Shown: positions 42,913 to 54,075 of the stretch, in pieces
How the letters are laid out: each line of letters opens with the position of its first letter
How positions within the stretch are numbered: the first letter of the stretch is position 1
DNA from: Closterium sp. Naga37s-1
Lineage: Eukaryota > Streptophyta > Zygnematophyceae > Desmidiales > Closteriaceae
Direction: 5' to 3'
Assembly: GCA_947471745.1 (NCBI GenBank)
Contig: CANJKZ010000723.1
Span: 7,942,501 to 8,006,500, forward strand
Length of the DNA stretch: 64,000 nt
The notes under the pieces: model-generated
What the model saw: only the letters and a program-made list of their open reading frames with translations
What the model was told of the DNA's origin: nothing
Database searches by the model: none
Program-made: the position numbers and the translations under genes

Positions 42913-44002
42913 TATATTGCTAACTTCCCCGACATGCTAGGCGGGGGAAGCGGTAGTATAAATTTAGAACTTAAAATATTCATCAATTCGTTTGATGAAT
43001 ATGAGAAATGCAATTATCGTTTGGTCGGTCATTGCAGTTCTCCACAGATTCTCACATTTCTAAATCATGCGAGTTACAAAATAACCATGTAGAGTAGCAA
43101 TGACCAGCAATTGACCAGAAAGCTGTAAACAAGTACGGTATGATCGTTATGAAAAGATTGTCAAATTTATAATGGTAGTACCCTAAACAAACTTTTTCCA
43201 GTTATTTTACATTTTTTTTCGTGATTTTTTTTTTGCTTTAGGTCGATTGCAATAGGTTGCTTCTCAACCCAAAAACATCAGAGTATGCCCCCTCGGATAG
43301 TAAGGTACAACAAAAGAATGAAATGCAATTACTTTATCATGTAATTGTATTTTCTCACAAATATAGGTAAGCAGGGTGACAAGTTTTTGTTACCGTAGTT
43401 TGGTTTGATTTTTGAAGAATAATTAATTCTTGAAAAAAAAAAATCAGCTCCGATCGATTGCAATAGGTTGCTCCGCAACCCAAAAAAAAAATCCAGATAT
43501 ACTCTCAGACAGGCCCAAAACCTAGCGAGGGCCCTGTTCTGGCACCGTGCCCGGCGGGAAAACTGGGTGGGGTCAATCCGATTGGTCGCAACCAATCGTA
43601 CGCACCCACCTGGCCGTGCCCATCTGTCGCGCAGGGTCGCGATACATAGGTTGTTTGTGACACAACATTTGGCAAATTTACAAGGGCGACTCGGGAAACC
43701 CGGGAATGAGACACAAATGTCCCCGCAGGAATGTACCCTGAGTCGAAGGGGCGAGTTTACTGTTTGGTAGTTCGGGTTAATGCCTCACAATTTAATTAAT
43801 TTACGGTTAACACCTTAGATGATGATCAAGAACCAGGCAGGCAGCCAATACAACAGATCCCTGCACTAGGGTCTAGCTCGCCACTAACATCGTACCAGTT
43901 CATCTTGCTCACCTACCTCAACCGCATGCTTGCTGCTCACTCACCCATAAGCAAAATGACTTGCTTCTTTATTGTACGGTACAAACCAAGACAAACCCTC
44001 CG
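42913..44002. other. AT-rich intergenic DNA, no gene
   Basis: No supported ORF. Holds two direct copies of cgattgcaataggttgct...caaccc (43243-43268 and 43454-43481), each with a small hairpin (ggttg/caacc), and an 8-bp-arm hairpin cgattggt/accaatcg near 43578. Confidence 0.5.
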
Positions 44003-44006
44003 ATTG

Positions 44007-44047
44007 TGACACGACTTTCAGAGGAGTGTGCAGTGCAGTCGTCATAG
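44007..44047 (-). repeat. PAT element repeat B2
   Basis: 41 bp, plus strand starts tgacacgactttcagagg and ends gtcgtcatag. Identical to B1 (44330-44370). The last 19 bp are repeated once more at 44048-44066. Confidence 0.88.
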
Positions 44048-44172
44048 TGCAGTGCAGTCGTCATAGCATTTCACATCTCAAGTATACAGCACACTCGATA
44101 ATATGGAATACATATGGTGTTCTAAACGGGAACAAGATACGCACAAGCGATCCAGTGTATAAGGGAGAGGAG

Positions 44173-44329
44173 GGTGGGAACTAGAGAAGTGAAAACTGCA
44201 AATGAGACTAGGTGGTAGGTCCCGAGGACCTGCCGAAAGGTAAAGGAGAATGTCTCCTTTACAGCAAACCCCTCTTCAAGTCGAACCACAATCTGTAATT
44301 TTTTTTGTTACAAAAAAATTCTCATATTG
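44173..44329 (-). repeat. PAT element repeat A2
   Basis: 157 bp, about three differences from A1 (57119-57275). It directly abuts B1 through attg (44326-44329). Contains a ggtcccgaggacc hairpin. Confidence 0.9.
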
Positions 44330-44370
44330 TGACACGACTTTCAGAGGAGTGTGCAGTGCAGTCGTCATAG
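44330..44370 (-). repeat. PAT element repeat B1
   Basis: 41 bp identical to B2. With A2 it recreates the junction that a circular intermediate would have between B2 and A1. Confidence 0.88.
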
Positions 44371-44750
44371 GTCGAACGAGACATCAGGGGAGAGGTCGGC
44401 GGCGACCCCTCTCGAATGTGGTCAAGTACCGATCGGTCAGGCTAGATCGGAGAGGGTCCTGTAGTACGCGAGAGGCATCGACAAGCTCGCGATCGAGTTG
44501 TGTAATATATAGCTCCTTAGCCCTATCACTACGCCACCGACCAAGGGCTTTGAAGAGTCTGTCCGGCACTCTGACGTCGACAGCTACAGTTGCCGCCGAT
44601 TTACAGAAGGAATGAGTGCCGAGGAGATCCGGGTTAAGGCCGACGCGGGCAAAGCCATCGCGGCACCAGCCCCGCACGGTAGCATACGAAGGGGAACGGT
44701 CGGAAGGGGAAGCCCCGGCACCCGGTTGGAACACGCGGATAAGAGGGCCG

Positions 44751-44885
44751 TGTCAGAACATATATATAGCTTATGCTGTTGTGTAGGCTATAGTGGGGTA
44801 TCCCATAGGGGGTACAACCCAATTAGGGTTTCCTATATGTACTCACTTCATTCATAGTTCATTCATTCTTGTTCAAATCTTCTCA
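44751..44885 (+). repeat. Cop-5 5' LTR
   Basis: 135 bp, TGTCAGAACATATATATAGC to AATCTTCTCA. Identical by eye to 50335-50469. Primer site begins at 44886. Confidence 0.93.
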
Positions 44886-44999
44886 TGGTATCGAGCAGGT
44901 TCCCCCTTGAGAACTGTGCTTAGGGCCCACCACATCGATTTTTTTTTTCCTGCCCGAAGCGCGCTCAGCCCGAGTCGCGCTCCGGGCCCTCACTTCGTC

Positions 45000-45710
45000 G
45001 AGCCGCCCTAGCGGCCCTTCACTGCGGCCCCGCCACTCGTCTCAGCGGCCCCGCCGCCCGTCTTCGCGGCCCCGCCGCCTCTCTCCTAGCGGCCCCGCCG
45101 CCCTACCTAGCGGCCCCGCCGCCCTACCTCGCGGCCTCGCCGCCCTATTGCGCGGCCCCGCCGCCCTACCTAGCGGCCCCGCCGCCCTTACTCGCGGCCT
45201 CGCCGCCCCATTGCGCGGCCCCGCCGCCCTACCTCGCGGCCTCGCCGCCCCATCGCGAGGCCCCGCCGCCCTACCTAGCGGCCCCGCCGCCCTTCCTCGC
45301 GGCCCCGCCGCCCCATCGCGCGGCCCCGCCGCCCTATCTAGCGGCCCCGCCGCCCTTCCTCGCGGCCCCGCCGCCCCATCGCGCGGCCCCGCCGCCCTTC
45401 CTCGCGGCCCCGCCGCCCCATCAGCGGCCCCGCCGCCCTATCAAGCGGCCCCGCCGCCCTTCTCTGCAGCGGCCCCGACACTCCTCTACAGCGGCCGAGC
45501 CGCCCAGCAGCAGCGCAGCCGAGCCGCCCAGCAGCAGAGCAGCCGAGCCGCCCAGCCGTCGAGCCGCCCTGCAGCCGAGCCGCCCGGGAGCCGAGCCGCC
45601 CTGCCGCCGAGCCGCCCGGGAGCCGAGCCGCCCAGCAGCAGAGCAGCCGAGCCGCCCAGCTGCCGGGCCGCCCTACTGCCGAGCCGCCCGACCTGCCCTG
45701 CCTGGTGAGC
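45000..45710 (+). repeat. Cop-5 leader, about 21-bp tandem repeat
   Basis: Array of gcggccccgccgccctacct-type units from about 45005 to 45480, then a gagccgcccagcagcagagca array to 45700. Same position and style as the other copia leaders but with its own unit. ORFs are artefacts. Confidence 0.82.
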
Positions 45711-45771
45711 ACAGCACCACTGTTACTGCGTGCCCTTCCCCTACTGCTTGCACTACTACACTGTCGTCGTC

Positions 45772-46619
45772 ATGGCTACCCCTAGTGTCCTCGCTTTTGA
45801 CGCTGAGGGTCGAGCCATTGACTTTGAGGTCTGGGTCGACGACCTGCAGCTGTTCTTACAGTGCGATAGGGCGGACGGTCTTTCCCTCTTTGACCTCACC
45901 TCTGGCGCCTCTCCTGCCCCTGCTGCTGATGCTGACCCCACTGTTCGCTCTCAGTGGGCCACCCGCGATGCTGCTGCACGTCTTGCTGTGCGTCGCCACC
46001 TGCCTACCACTGAGCGCGCGCACTTTAGTCAGTACAAGAGTGCTCAGACCTTGTACGACGCTGTAGTTGCGCGCTACTCTTCCCCTGCCACTGCTGCCCT
46101 GAGCCGCCTCATGCTACCGTACCTCTTTCCTGACCTTGCTGCCTTTCCCACTGTCGCTGACCTCATTACGCACCTCCGCACTAGTGACACTCGCTACCGC
46201 GCCGCCCTTCCTGCTGAGTTCTGCGCCAAGAACCCCCCCCCCATGTACATCACTCTCTATTACATAGTCACACGCCTCCCTGACTCCCTTCGCGTAGTCA
46301 GGGACCACTTCCTCTCAGTCTGTCCCACCACTCTCACTGTCGACCTCCTCGAGAAGTCCCTCCTTGCGGCGGAGAAGAGCATCGTCGCTGTAGGAGCCTC
46401 TCGTGGTGACCCTCGCACCCCCATCTTTGAGGGGTGTTCTCCTTCCCCCCTGCTGCCCTCTGTTGCCTCTGCTGCTGCTGCCGACCTGCTTGGTCTTGAG
46501 TCGGTCTGCGCGGCGTCTGCCCCTAGTGGGAGACGCCGCCCTGGCAGGGGCAAGGGGGGCAAGGGCGCGGGTGGAACTGGCGGGGGCGGTGGAGGTGGCG
46601 GTGGAGGCGGCGGAGATCT
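45772..46619 (+). pseudogene. Cop-5 gag, truncated by internal deletion
   Basis: ATG at 45772 (MATPSVLAFDAEGRAIDF) chosen by identity with Cop-4; an upstream in-frame ATG at 45730 is in the leader. The copia gag domain is complete up to a short Gly-rich tract. At about 46612 it runs into integrase sequence in a different frame and the hybrid ORF ends at 46773. Confidence 0.88.
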
Positions 46620-49600
46620 GACCGAGGTGGAGAGTTCTCCTCTGGCCTTCTGCGAGCCTACTGTCGTGCACGAGGCATCCGCCAGACCTTTACGCTTCCG
46701 GACTCTCCACAGCAAAATGGGATTGCTGAGCGCCGCATTGGCATGGTCATGGACGTCGCTCGTACGTCCATGATGCATGCGGCTGCCCCCCATTTTCTGT
46801 GGCCGTTTGCGGTTCGGTACGCGGCGCATCAGATCAACCTTCACCCTAGGGTCTCCCGGTCGGAGACCTCCCCAGCTTTGCTGTGGACGGGGAAGGTCGG
46901 CGATGCGTCTGCGTTCCGTGTCTGGGGATCTCGGGCGTTTGTCCGCGACTTGTCTGCGGACAAGCTGTCCCCTCGTGCTGCTCCCTGTGTCTTCCTCGGC
47001 TTCCCCCCTGATGCCCCAGGGTGGCAGTTCTACCACCCCTCCTCTCGTCGTGTTCTGTCCTCCCAGGACGTCACGTTCGACGAGTCAGTCCCCTTCTACC
47101 GCCTCTTCCCCTACCGCACTCCTTCCCTCCCCCCGCCACCGCACTTCCTTGTGCCAGGTCCCCCCCCGGTAGACCCCCTTCCCCCTCAGGGTCCTGCCCC
47201 TTCAGGTGTGTCCCAGGTAGACGCAGTCGAGCCGGTCGAGGTTGCTGGTGACTCTGGTCCTGCTGCGGGTGCTGAGCCTGGGGGTGCTGACTCTGGGGGT
47301 GCTACGCGCGTGGGTGCTGAGCCTGGGGGTGCTGAGCCTGGGGGTGCTGAGTCTGGGGGTGCTGAGCCTGGGGGTACTGCGACTGGGGGTGCTGAGCCTG
47401 GGGGTGCGGAGTCTGGGGGTGCTGAGCCTGGGGGTGCTGTGACTGGGGGTGCTGAGCCAGGGGGTGCTGCGTCTGGAGCTACTGAGCCTGGAGCTGCGGA
47501 GCCTGCGGCCACTGGACCTCCCCTTGTGGCGTCTGGCGGTGCGGGACCTGGCGGTTCTCCGGGTGCTTCGCCTCGGCGGGAGCCCATCTCTCCACAGGAG
47601 CTGCGCGAGTGGTTTGCTCGCCGCTGGAGACGTACTGCTGGAGCTGGAGCTCCTTCGGCTGCTGAGGGTACTTGTGCCGCTGGTCCCGGAGCTGCTGGGC
47701 CCTCGGGTCCGCCTGGAGCTGGAGCTGCCGCGGGTGTTGGTGCTGAGACTGCTGCTGTCCTTCCTGGCGGTGGTCCTGCTGCGGGTACTGCTGGTGCTGC
47801 TGGAGGTACTGGAGCTGGAGGTGCTGTTGGCGCTGGTGCTGCTGCTGAGGGTGCTGTCCCTGCTGTGTCTGGAGTCGCCGCGCGGCCTCGGCCGTACTTC
47901 GTTCCACTCCTACAGCAGGTTCTTGGTCTTTCTCCTCCTGCAGCGTGTCCACAGCCTGTTCAGTCACAGTCCCAGTTAGAGCCCGCCTCCCCACTTCCTG
48001 CTCCCTCTCCTTACACTGGTCCCACTGGAGGTCTTGCTGAGCGTCGTGAGCCTGCGTCTCGTCCTGCGTCGCCTGTTCGTGCTGCTCGCGCTAGTGGTCG
48101 CGGTTCGCGTCAGCGTCCTCCTCCTGTCCCTGGCACGCACCGGATGTCTTTGCGTCCGTCCACTGCTCCTCTGCGTGCCCCTTTGCCTTCTCCTCCTGAG
48201 TCCTCCCTTCCTGCACTTACCGACCCAGAGTCCGACTCTCTTCGTGCTGCTAGTCCTACTGTCACACGTCTCCTTGCTACTGTCGTCACTGACCCCTCTT
48301 TTGAGTCCACTGCTGCGTCTGCTCTTGTTGCTGAGCTCGTCGACTTTGCTACTAGCTGTCGTCTAGACTACGCTGCCGGTCTTGTTGCTGAGTCTGCGTC
48401 TGTCTGTCCTCCGTCCGTCGGGGGTGAGTGTGCTCTTGGCACGGACGTCCTTGAGGACAGGCAGGAGGAGTTCCAGTGTCTGGCTGCTGCTTCACCTCAT
48501 CTCGCGTCCGTACTACTTGCCCCTGAGGGAGACCCGGATGCACTAGACATCCCGACTCCGCGCTCTTACGCGGAGGCCATAGAGGGTCCCTACTCCTCTC
48601 AGTGGCAGGCAGCTATGGATGCAGAGATGGCGTCCTGGAAGTCCACAGGCACCTACGTTGACGCGGTTCCCCCTCCTGGGGCGAACATCGTCAGTGGCAT
48701 GTGGATCTTCAGGGTGAAGCGGCCGCCGGGCTCTCCACCTGTCTTCAAGGCGCGGTACGTCGCTCGTGGCTTCAGTCAGCGGCAGGGAGTTGACTACTTT
48801 CAGACCTTCTCTCCCACCCCGAAGATGACCACTCTTCGGGTGCTGCTGCACATAGCCGCTCAGCGCGACTACGAGCTCCACTCTCTTGACTTCAGCACTG
48901 CTTTCTTGCAGAGTAGCCTGCACGAGGAGATCTGGCTGCGCCGTCCACCTGGCTTCACTGGGACTTTCCCTACTGGCACCCAGTGGAGCCTCCGACGGCC
49001 AGTCTACGGTCTCCGCCAGGCACCGCGTGAGTGGCACGACACACTGAGGACTACGCTTGCGGCTCTTGGGTTTGCTCCCTCTACGGCTGACCCGTCGTTG
49101 TTTCTGCGCACCGACACTTCTTTGCCGCCGTTCTACATCCTCGTGTACGTCGACGACTTGGTCTTTGCCACAGCTGACACTTTTGGACTCGCCCACGTGA
49201 AGTCCGAGCTGCAGAAGAGACACACGTGCACAGACCTGGGTGAACTGCGCAGCTACCTTGGCTTGCAGATCACTCGGGACAGAGCACGCCGCACCATTAC
49301 CTTGACTCAGTCACACATGGTGCAGCAGGTCCTTCAGCGCTTCGGCTTCACGTACTCCTCGCCTCAGGCCACTCCTCTGTCTACTCGCCACTCGCTCTCA
49401 GCTCTGCCTTCGGATGAGTCCGTAGAGTCGAGTGGCCCGTACCCAGAGCTTGTTGGCTGCCTCATGTACCTGATGACCTGCACACGACCTGACCTTGCAT
49501 ACCCTCTTAGCATTCTTGCACGCTATGTTGCTCCTGGGAGACACCGACCAGAGCACATGGCTGCAGCGAAGAGGGTGTTGCGCTACTTGTGCAGTACGTC

Positions 49601-50129
49601 GGGCATGGGGCTAGTGCTTGGAGGGCGGAGTCCAGTGGTCCTCACTGGGCACGCGGACGCTTCTTGGGCTGACGACCAGGCTACGCAGCGGTCGTCGCAG
49701 GGTTACACCTTCAGTCTTGGTTCCGGCTCTGTCTCGTGGCGGGCTACTCGCTCGTCCTCTGTTCTCGGCTCCAGTTGTGAGGCTGAGATCTACGCCGGGG
49801 CCATGGCTGCACAGGAGCTTCGCTGGCTCACCTACCTGCTGACTGACCTTGGAGAGCCGCCTCGTTCTCCTCCAGTGCTGTACGTAGATAACAAGGCCAT
49901 GCTGGCCTTGTGTCGAGAGCAGCGCTTGGAGCACAGAACGAAGCACATTGCTCTCCGTTACTTTCTTGCTCGTGAGCTGCAGCAGCGTGGTCAGTTGCGA
50001 CTTGCGTACGTGGCCTCTGAGGCCAACACTGCTGATGTGTTCACCAAGGCACTTGCGCCTTGTGACCATCAGCGCTTCTGCACTCAGCTGGGTCTTGTAC
50101 CTGTCTTGCCTCACTTGCTCTCCTCTTGA
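46617..50129 (+). pseudogene. Cop-5 pol remnant: integrase core to RNase H
   Basis: The pol frame is open from SDRGGEF (46617) to a stop at 50129; an internal Met at 46743 could start it. It retains the second and third integrase acids (SDRGGEF, NGIAERR), the AEPGG-rich linker (47230-47520), RT with YVDDLVFA near 49148, and full RNase H to TADVFTKAL. It lacks protease and the first integrase Asp, and is out of frame with gag by the deletion (845 bases between the frames). RT and RNase H are otherwise uninterrupted. Confidence 0.9.
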
Positions 50130-50334
50130 CCTTGCTTGTACTGTCACATATATATACCTGCTCTTGCTTGTCTAGCTCTATATATATATGTGCACTCCTG
50201 CATGTGAACTGGCCTTGTGGCCTTGTCGTTGTGCTCGGACTGTGTGGTGACTTTGTGATCCACCCTGAGCTTGCTGTGCTTTGCGTGACTGGTCTTGTGA
50301 CCCCTTGTTCTCCCCCACTTTGCCTATGGGGGTG

Positions 50335-50469
50335 TGTCAGAACATATATATAGCTTATGCTGTTGTGTAGGCTATAGTGGGGTATCCCATAGGGGGTACA
50401 ACCCAATTAGGGTTTCCTATATGTACTCACTTCATTCATAGTTCATTCATTCTTGTTCAAATCTTCTCA
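50335..50469 (+). repeat. Cop-5 3' LTR
   Basis: 135-bp copy of 44751-44885, preceded by tatgggggtg and followed by ggccg. Confidence 0.93.
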
Positions 50470-52294
50470 GGCCGGTAGAATCTTGAGAGTAGCCCGCGAG
50501 GAAAAGAAACTGTTGGACACGAGAGACAGGGCAGTGGCGGGCAGAGGATGCTGCCACTGGGACCCAAGCACCTCTGCCGGCTTGGTCCGTCTTGGAGCGA
50601 GGAATAAATAGCCACATGCAGTCCCTGTCAAACTCGATCTGATGCCACTGGAGGGAAATCAGGTCAGAGAAGCGTAAGAAGGCCGAAAACATGAGAAGAG
50701 GGATCAGCCCCCGCTGGAATGTGGCCGGGTCGGATGACGAAAAATATATGTCGCAGATATCGTAGATTTTTTCTGGGGGTACAGGCTCTTTAGCCTTAGA
50801 TGGTCGTTGTGCATACTCTTTCACTTGGCTAGAGAGTGGCCCGCGAACAGGAGACGGTTCGCCAACGAGCCAATGGGCGCACGAAATGGCGGAACATGTC
50901 GAACGGATAGCCGAAATAGGGGCGCCATTGCGGATCGAGTGCAGTAGGAATAACGCCGCGGTCAAATCACTTGAAGGAAGTAAAGGAAGAGCGTGCATGG
51001 TACAAAACGCGCGATATTACCGCCAATATGGCTCGTACGTGCGAATTGTAGACTGAGCACGGAGATCGACGGTGAGCGTCAAGAGGTCCAAGAGCAGGGG
51101 GGCGAGCTGGTGACCTGCGTAACGAAAAGCATTAATTATTAGTGAATATTATTCGAAGGGCGTACATAGGAGAGTTAGGAAGTCCAGCCCCACTAAATGC
51201 CCAAGGATCACTTCCAACACACAAACAGTCGGAACCAGAGGCAAGACTAAGGGTTGCGGTGATATCACTAGCCCAACGGTCTGGGTGTAGAAGAGGCCAC
51301 CAAAAGGCACTAGGCCAGCGAGGGATCACTAGGGTGAGGGAGGTTCTTGAGCGGCGAGCGTGGGCGAGAACGGCGGGAATAAGGGGTGGTGGTGGAAATG
51401 CGTAACAATTTTCCCCCAACCAACTAATTGAAAACGCATCCTGCGCGAGGGCCGCTCGCGAAAACTCCAGGGAGCAATAACGAGCCAGCTGTGCATTGGT
51501 GGGTGAGGCGAACAGGTCAATGGAATGAGGCCCCCAACGCCTCTCGAGCAAAAGGAACCAAGGACGCGCGAGAGAGTAGTCGTCGTGAAGTTCCAGTTTT
51601 GACAATGTATCAGCCTCGGTATTGAGCTCGCGCGGGATCCATTGGACCGTCAGTCGAATCTTGTGACGCACACAGAGCTGAATGATGGCCCGGCATACAA
51701 TTGTCAGCTCGGAACGACGTGAGCCCCCTTTCCTCAAAATGTAATAGGCTGCCTGGCTGTCGCTGCGCAGAAGGATGTGGCAGCGCTGAACCTCGTCAGC
51801 AAAGGAGGAGAGGGCCCAGAGAATTCCCGCGAGTTCGCGAAGCGTGCTGGACGAGGCGACAAGAGCCTGAGGTAAGTGTGATGAAAGCGATCCGACGCGA
51901 CCATCGGGTGCGGAATAGCAAGCCCCCCAAGCGCTGTCGCTCGCGTCCACATACATCACGATGTCGTATAGATATGGATTGTGAAAACACGAACCGTTGA
52001 ACACATCGAACTGGGAGAGCCAAAAGCGCAACTCGTCAATTGACTCCGCGTTCAAGAGGACTGAGTCTCCCCAGGATGAGCAATCCGAGATTTGTGAAAG
52101 TAGATTGTGCGAAAAGGCACGCACGAGGGTGCCGAGGGCGAGCGCCATAGAGGCAAGCATGCCAGTAATGCGAGCGACGCGTCGGACCGGGATGCGCCGC
52201 CCCCGCCCGCCAAGCGTGCAAGTCTGTTGGAGCTCGACAAGCAATCGCTCTCGTCGATCAGCGTCGACGGAGAAAAAGAGGTTGTGCGCGTGTC

Positions 52295-52535
52295 TGTTGA
52301 AAGACTAAAGTTTAGTAGGCTTAGGAGCCATGGTAGTTAAGTGACTTAGTGGTGAAGTTCGAGGGTAAGGAAAATTGTCGAGAGAGTTGTGTGAGAGAAT
52401 GATGGTTTCACTATAGGTTCAAGGGTACAAATATGAAAGAAGTGAAGCAAGGTGCACCACCTAACAAGCAAGATAACTACACTAAGTCTACATTGCAGGT
52501 AGTTATAAAGTGATGTATACAATAACATTCTGACA
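52295..52535 (-). repeat. LTRn-3 3' LTR
   Basis: 241 bp. Purine run (minus strand caggcagttagggggtg) lies just inside at 52536-52553. Confidence 0.9.
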
Positions 52536-53149
52536 CACCCCCTAACTGCCTGCAGTGAAGAACCATGTGCAGAAACACCCCCGGAAGGGGTACACCAAGC
52601 AGAGCGCAGCAGACAGAGAGGGCAAATGAGGAGGAGAGACTGTGGAGGAAGAGAAGATGCGAGGCAACGACTGAAGCTGCAGAGGCACGGGCACAGGAGC
52701 GGCTGACTCAGTGGCTACCGAAGCAAGGGCGACGGACTACTGGAGTGACTGGCTCCGCGGCTATAGACGAGCGGCAGGAGCAACGGACCCACTGGCGACT
52801 GGTGCAACAGGCTCACTGGCTACCGAAGCAAGGGCGACGGACTACAGGCGCTGCAGGCGACACGACAGCTACCTTCACACAACCTCCCCCAGCTGCCCCA
52901 CTCCCCTCTCACACACTCCCTGTTCAAACCCTAGCTCCACTCCCACAGCACCCCCCTTAAACCCTAAACCCTAGGCTCCCACACACCCACCCCCCTCAGC
53001 GACAGCTGCAGCAGTGGGAGACGAGGGAGGAGGAGGAGCAAGGGGAGGAACACATAACCACCACCCCCACACCCGCCACCCCCATGCTCGGCACCCCACA
53101 CCCCCAGCACCACGGAATGCACGGGGGGGGGGGGGGAACGGGACGGGCT

Positions 53150-53625
53150 GCTGGTGCGGGCTGCTCCAGGGGCGGCCGCTGCAGGTGCGGGCTGCTCCAA
53201 GGGCGGCTGCTGCAGTTGCTGGCTGCTCCAGGGGCGGCTGCTGCAGGTGCGGGCTGCTCCAGGGGCGGCTGCTGCGGTTGAGGGCTGCTCCAGGGGCGGC
53301 TGCTGCAGGTGCAGGCTGCTCCAGGGGCGGCTGCTGCAGGTGAGGGCTGCTCCAGGGGCGGCTGCTGCAGGTGCGGGCTGCTCCAGGGGCGGCTGCTGCA
53401 GTTGCGGGCTGCTCCAGGGGCGGCTGCTGCAGTTGCGGGCTGCTCCAGGGGCGGCTACTGCAGTTGCTGGCTGCTCCAGGGGCGGCTGCTGCAGGTGCGG
53501 GCTGCTCCAGGGGCGGCTGCTGCGGTTGAGGGCTGCTCCAGGGGCGGCTGCTGCAGGTGCGGGCTGCTCCAGGGGCGGCTGCTGCAGGTGCGGGCTGCTC
53601 CAGGGGCGGTTGCTGCAGGTGAAAA
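53150..53625. repeat. LTRn-3 31-bp minisatellite, about 15 copies
   Basis: Unit ggctgctccaggggcggctg plus ctgcaggtgcg, 31 bp, for example starts at 53221 and 53252. A 31-bp period visits all three frames, so both strands have open low-complexity ORFs that should not be called genes. Confidence 0.95.
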
Positions 53626-54075
53626 GTAGGAGGGAGGGGAGGGGAAGGGCGCGGCTCCCAGGGCGCCCTGACGGGCGACGAGCTAGGGGGCCGCGCAGGC
53701 CCCCGAGAGCGCCTCGACGGGCGACGGGAGGGGACCGCGCGCGGGCCCCCAAGACGCCTCGACGAGGCGACGGGAGGGGCCGGCTCGCGGGCCCCGAAAG
53801 CGCCGCGACGAGGCGACGGGAGAGGCCTGCGTGCGGGCCCCCAAAACGCCGCGACGAGGCGACGGTCGGGGCCGGCGCGCGGGCCCCCAAGACGCCGCGA
53901 CGAGATAGGAACCCGCCGCGCGCCGCGGGGCGCACGGCGGGCAGAAAACCGCCACGCGCCCCGAGCGCGTGGCGGGAAGAAAAATAGGAGGTCGCGCGCC
54001 ACGGGGCGCGCGACACACAGTAGGGCAGCGGAAGTAGGTGGGCCCACAGGCCAGGAGCGTTTATCTCTGATAGCA

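Larger units (their letters stand above)
44751..50469 (+). mobile_element. Cop-5: internally deleted Ty1/copia element, TSD ggccg
   Basis: 5,719 bp with 135-bp LTRs at 44751-44885 and 50335-50469 that I read as identical, and ggccg at 44746-44750 and 50470-50474. The primer site tggtatcgagcagg follows the 5' LTR and cctatgggggtg precedes the 3' LTR. Sequence is close to Cop-4 and Cop-6. A deletion near 46612-46617 joins the gag Gly-rich tract to the integrase core, removing the knuckle, protease, pre-integrase and first integrase Asp. Identical LTRs alongside a crippled polyprotein suggest it transposed using proteins from a relative. Confidence 0.93.
44384..50998 (-). pseudogene. Tyrosine recombinase of the PAT element, split by Cop-5
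   Basis: Runs from 50998 to 50470, is interrupted by Cop-5, and resumes from 44750 to 44384 in the same frame, with ggccg as the duplicated target. The N-terminal SAM-like part is followed by the first catalytic Arg in SAFLRFSDLISL, a Lys in FIPRSKTDQAG, then the second box GTHSFCKSAAT, GRWRSDRAK and the Tyr in KELYITQL. The second box normally reads H-x-x-R; here the Arg is Cys (TGT), one transition from CGT. Both the insertion and this change argue against activity. The enzyme would integrate a circular cDNA without a DDE integrase. Confidence 0.85.

Noticed and set aside
23790..43720. Possible shared repeat between about 23795-23915 and 43515-43710 (cgagggccctgt and gcgactcggg in inverse orientation)
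   Set aside because: Only short blocks match and spacing differs; cannot be separated from chance by eye.
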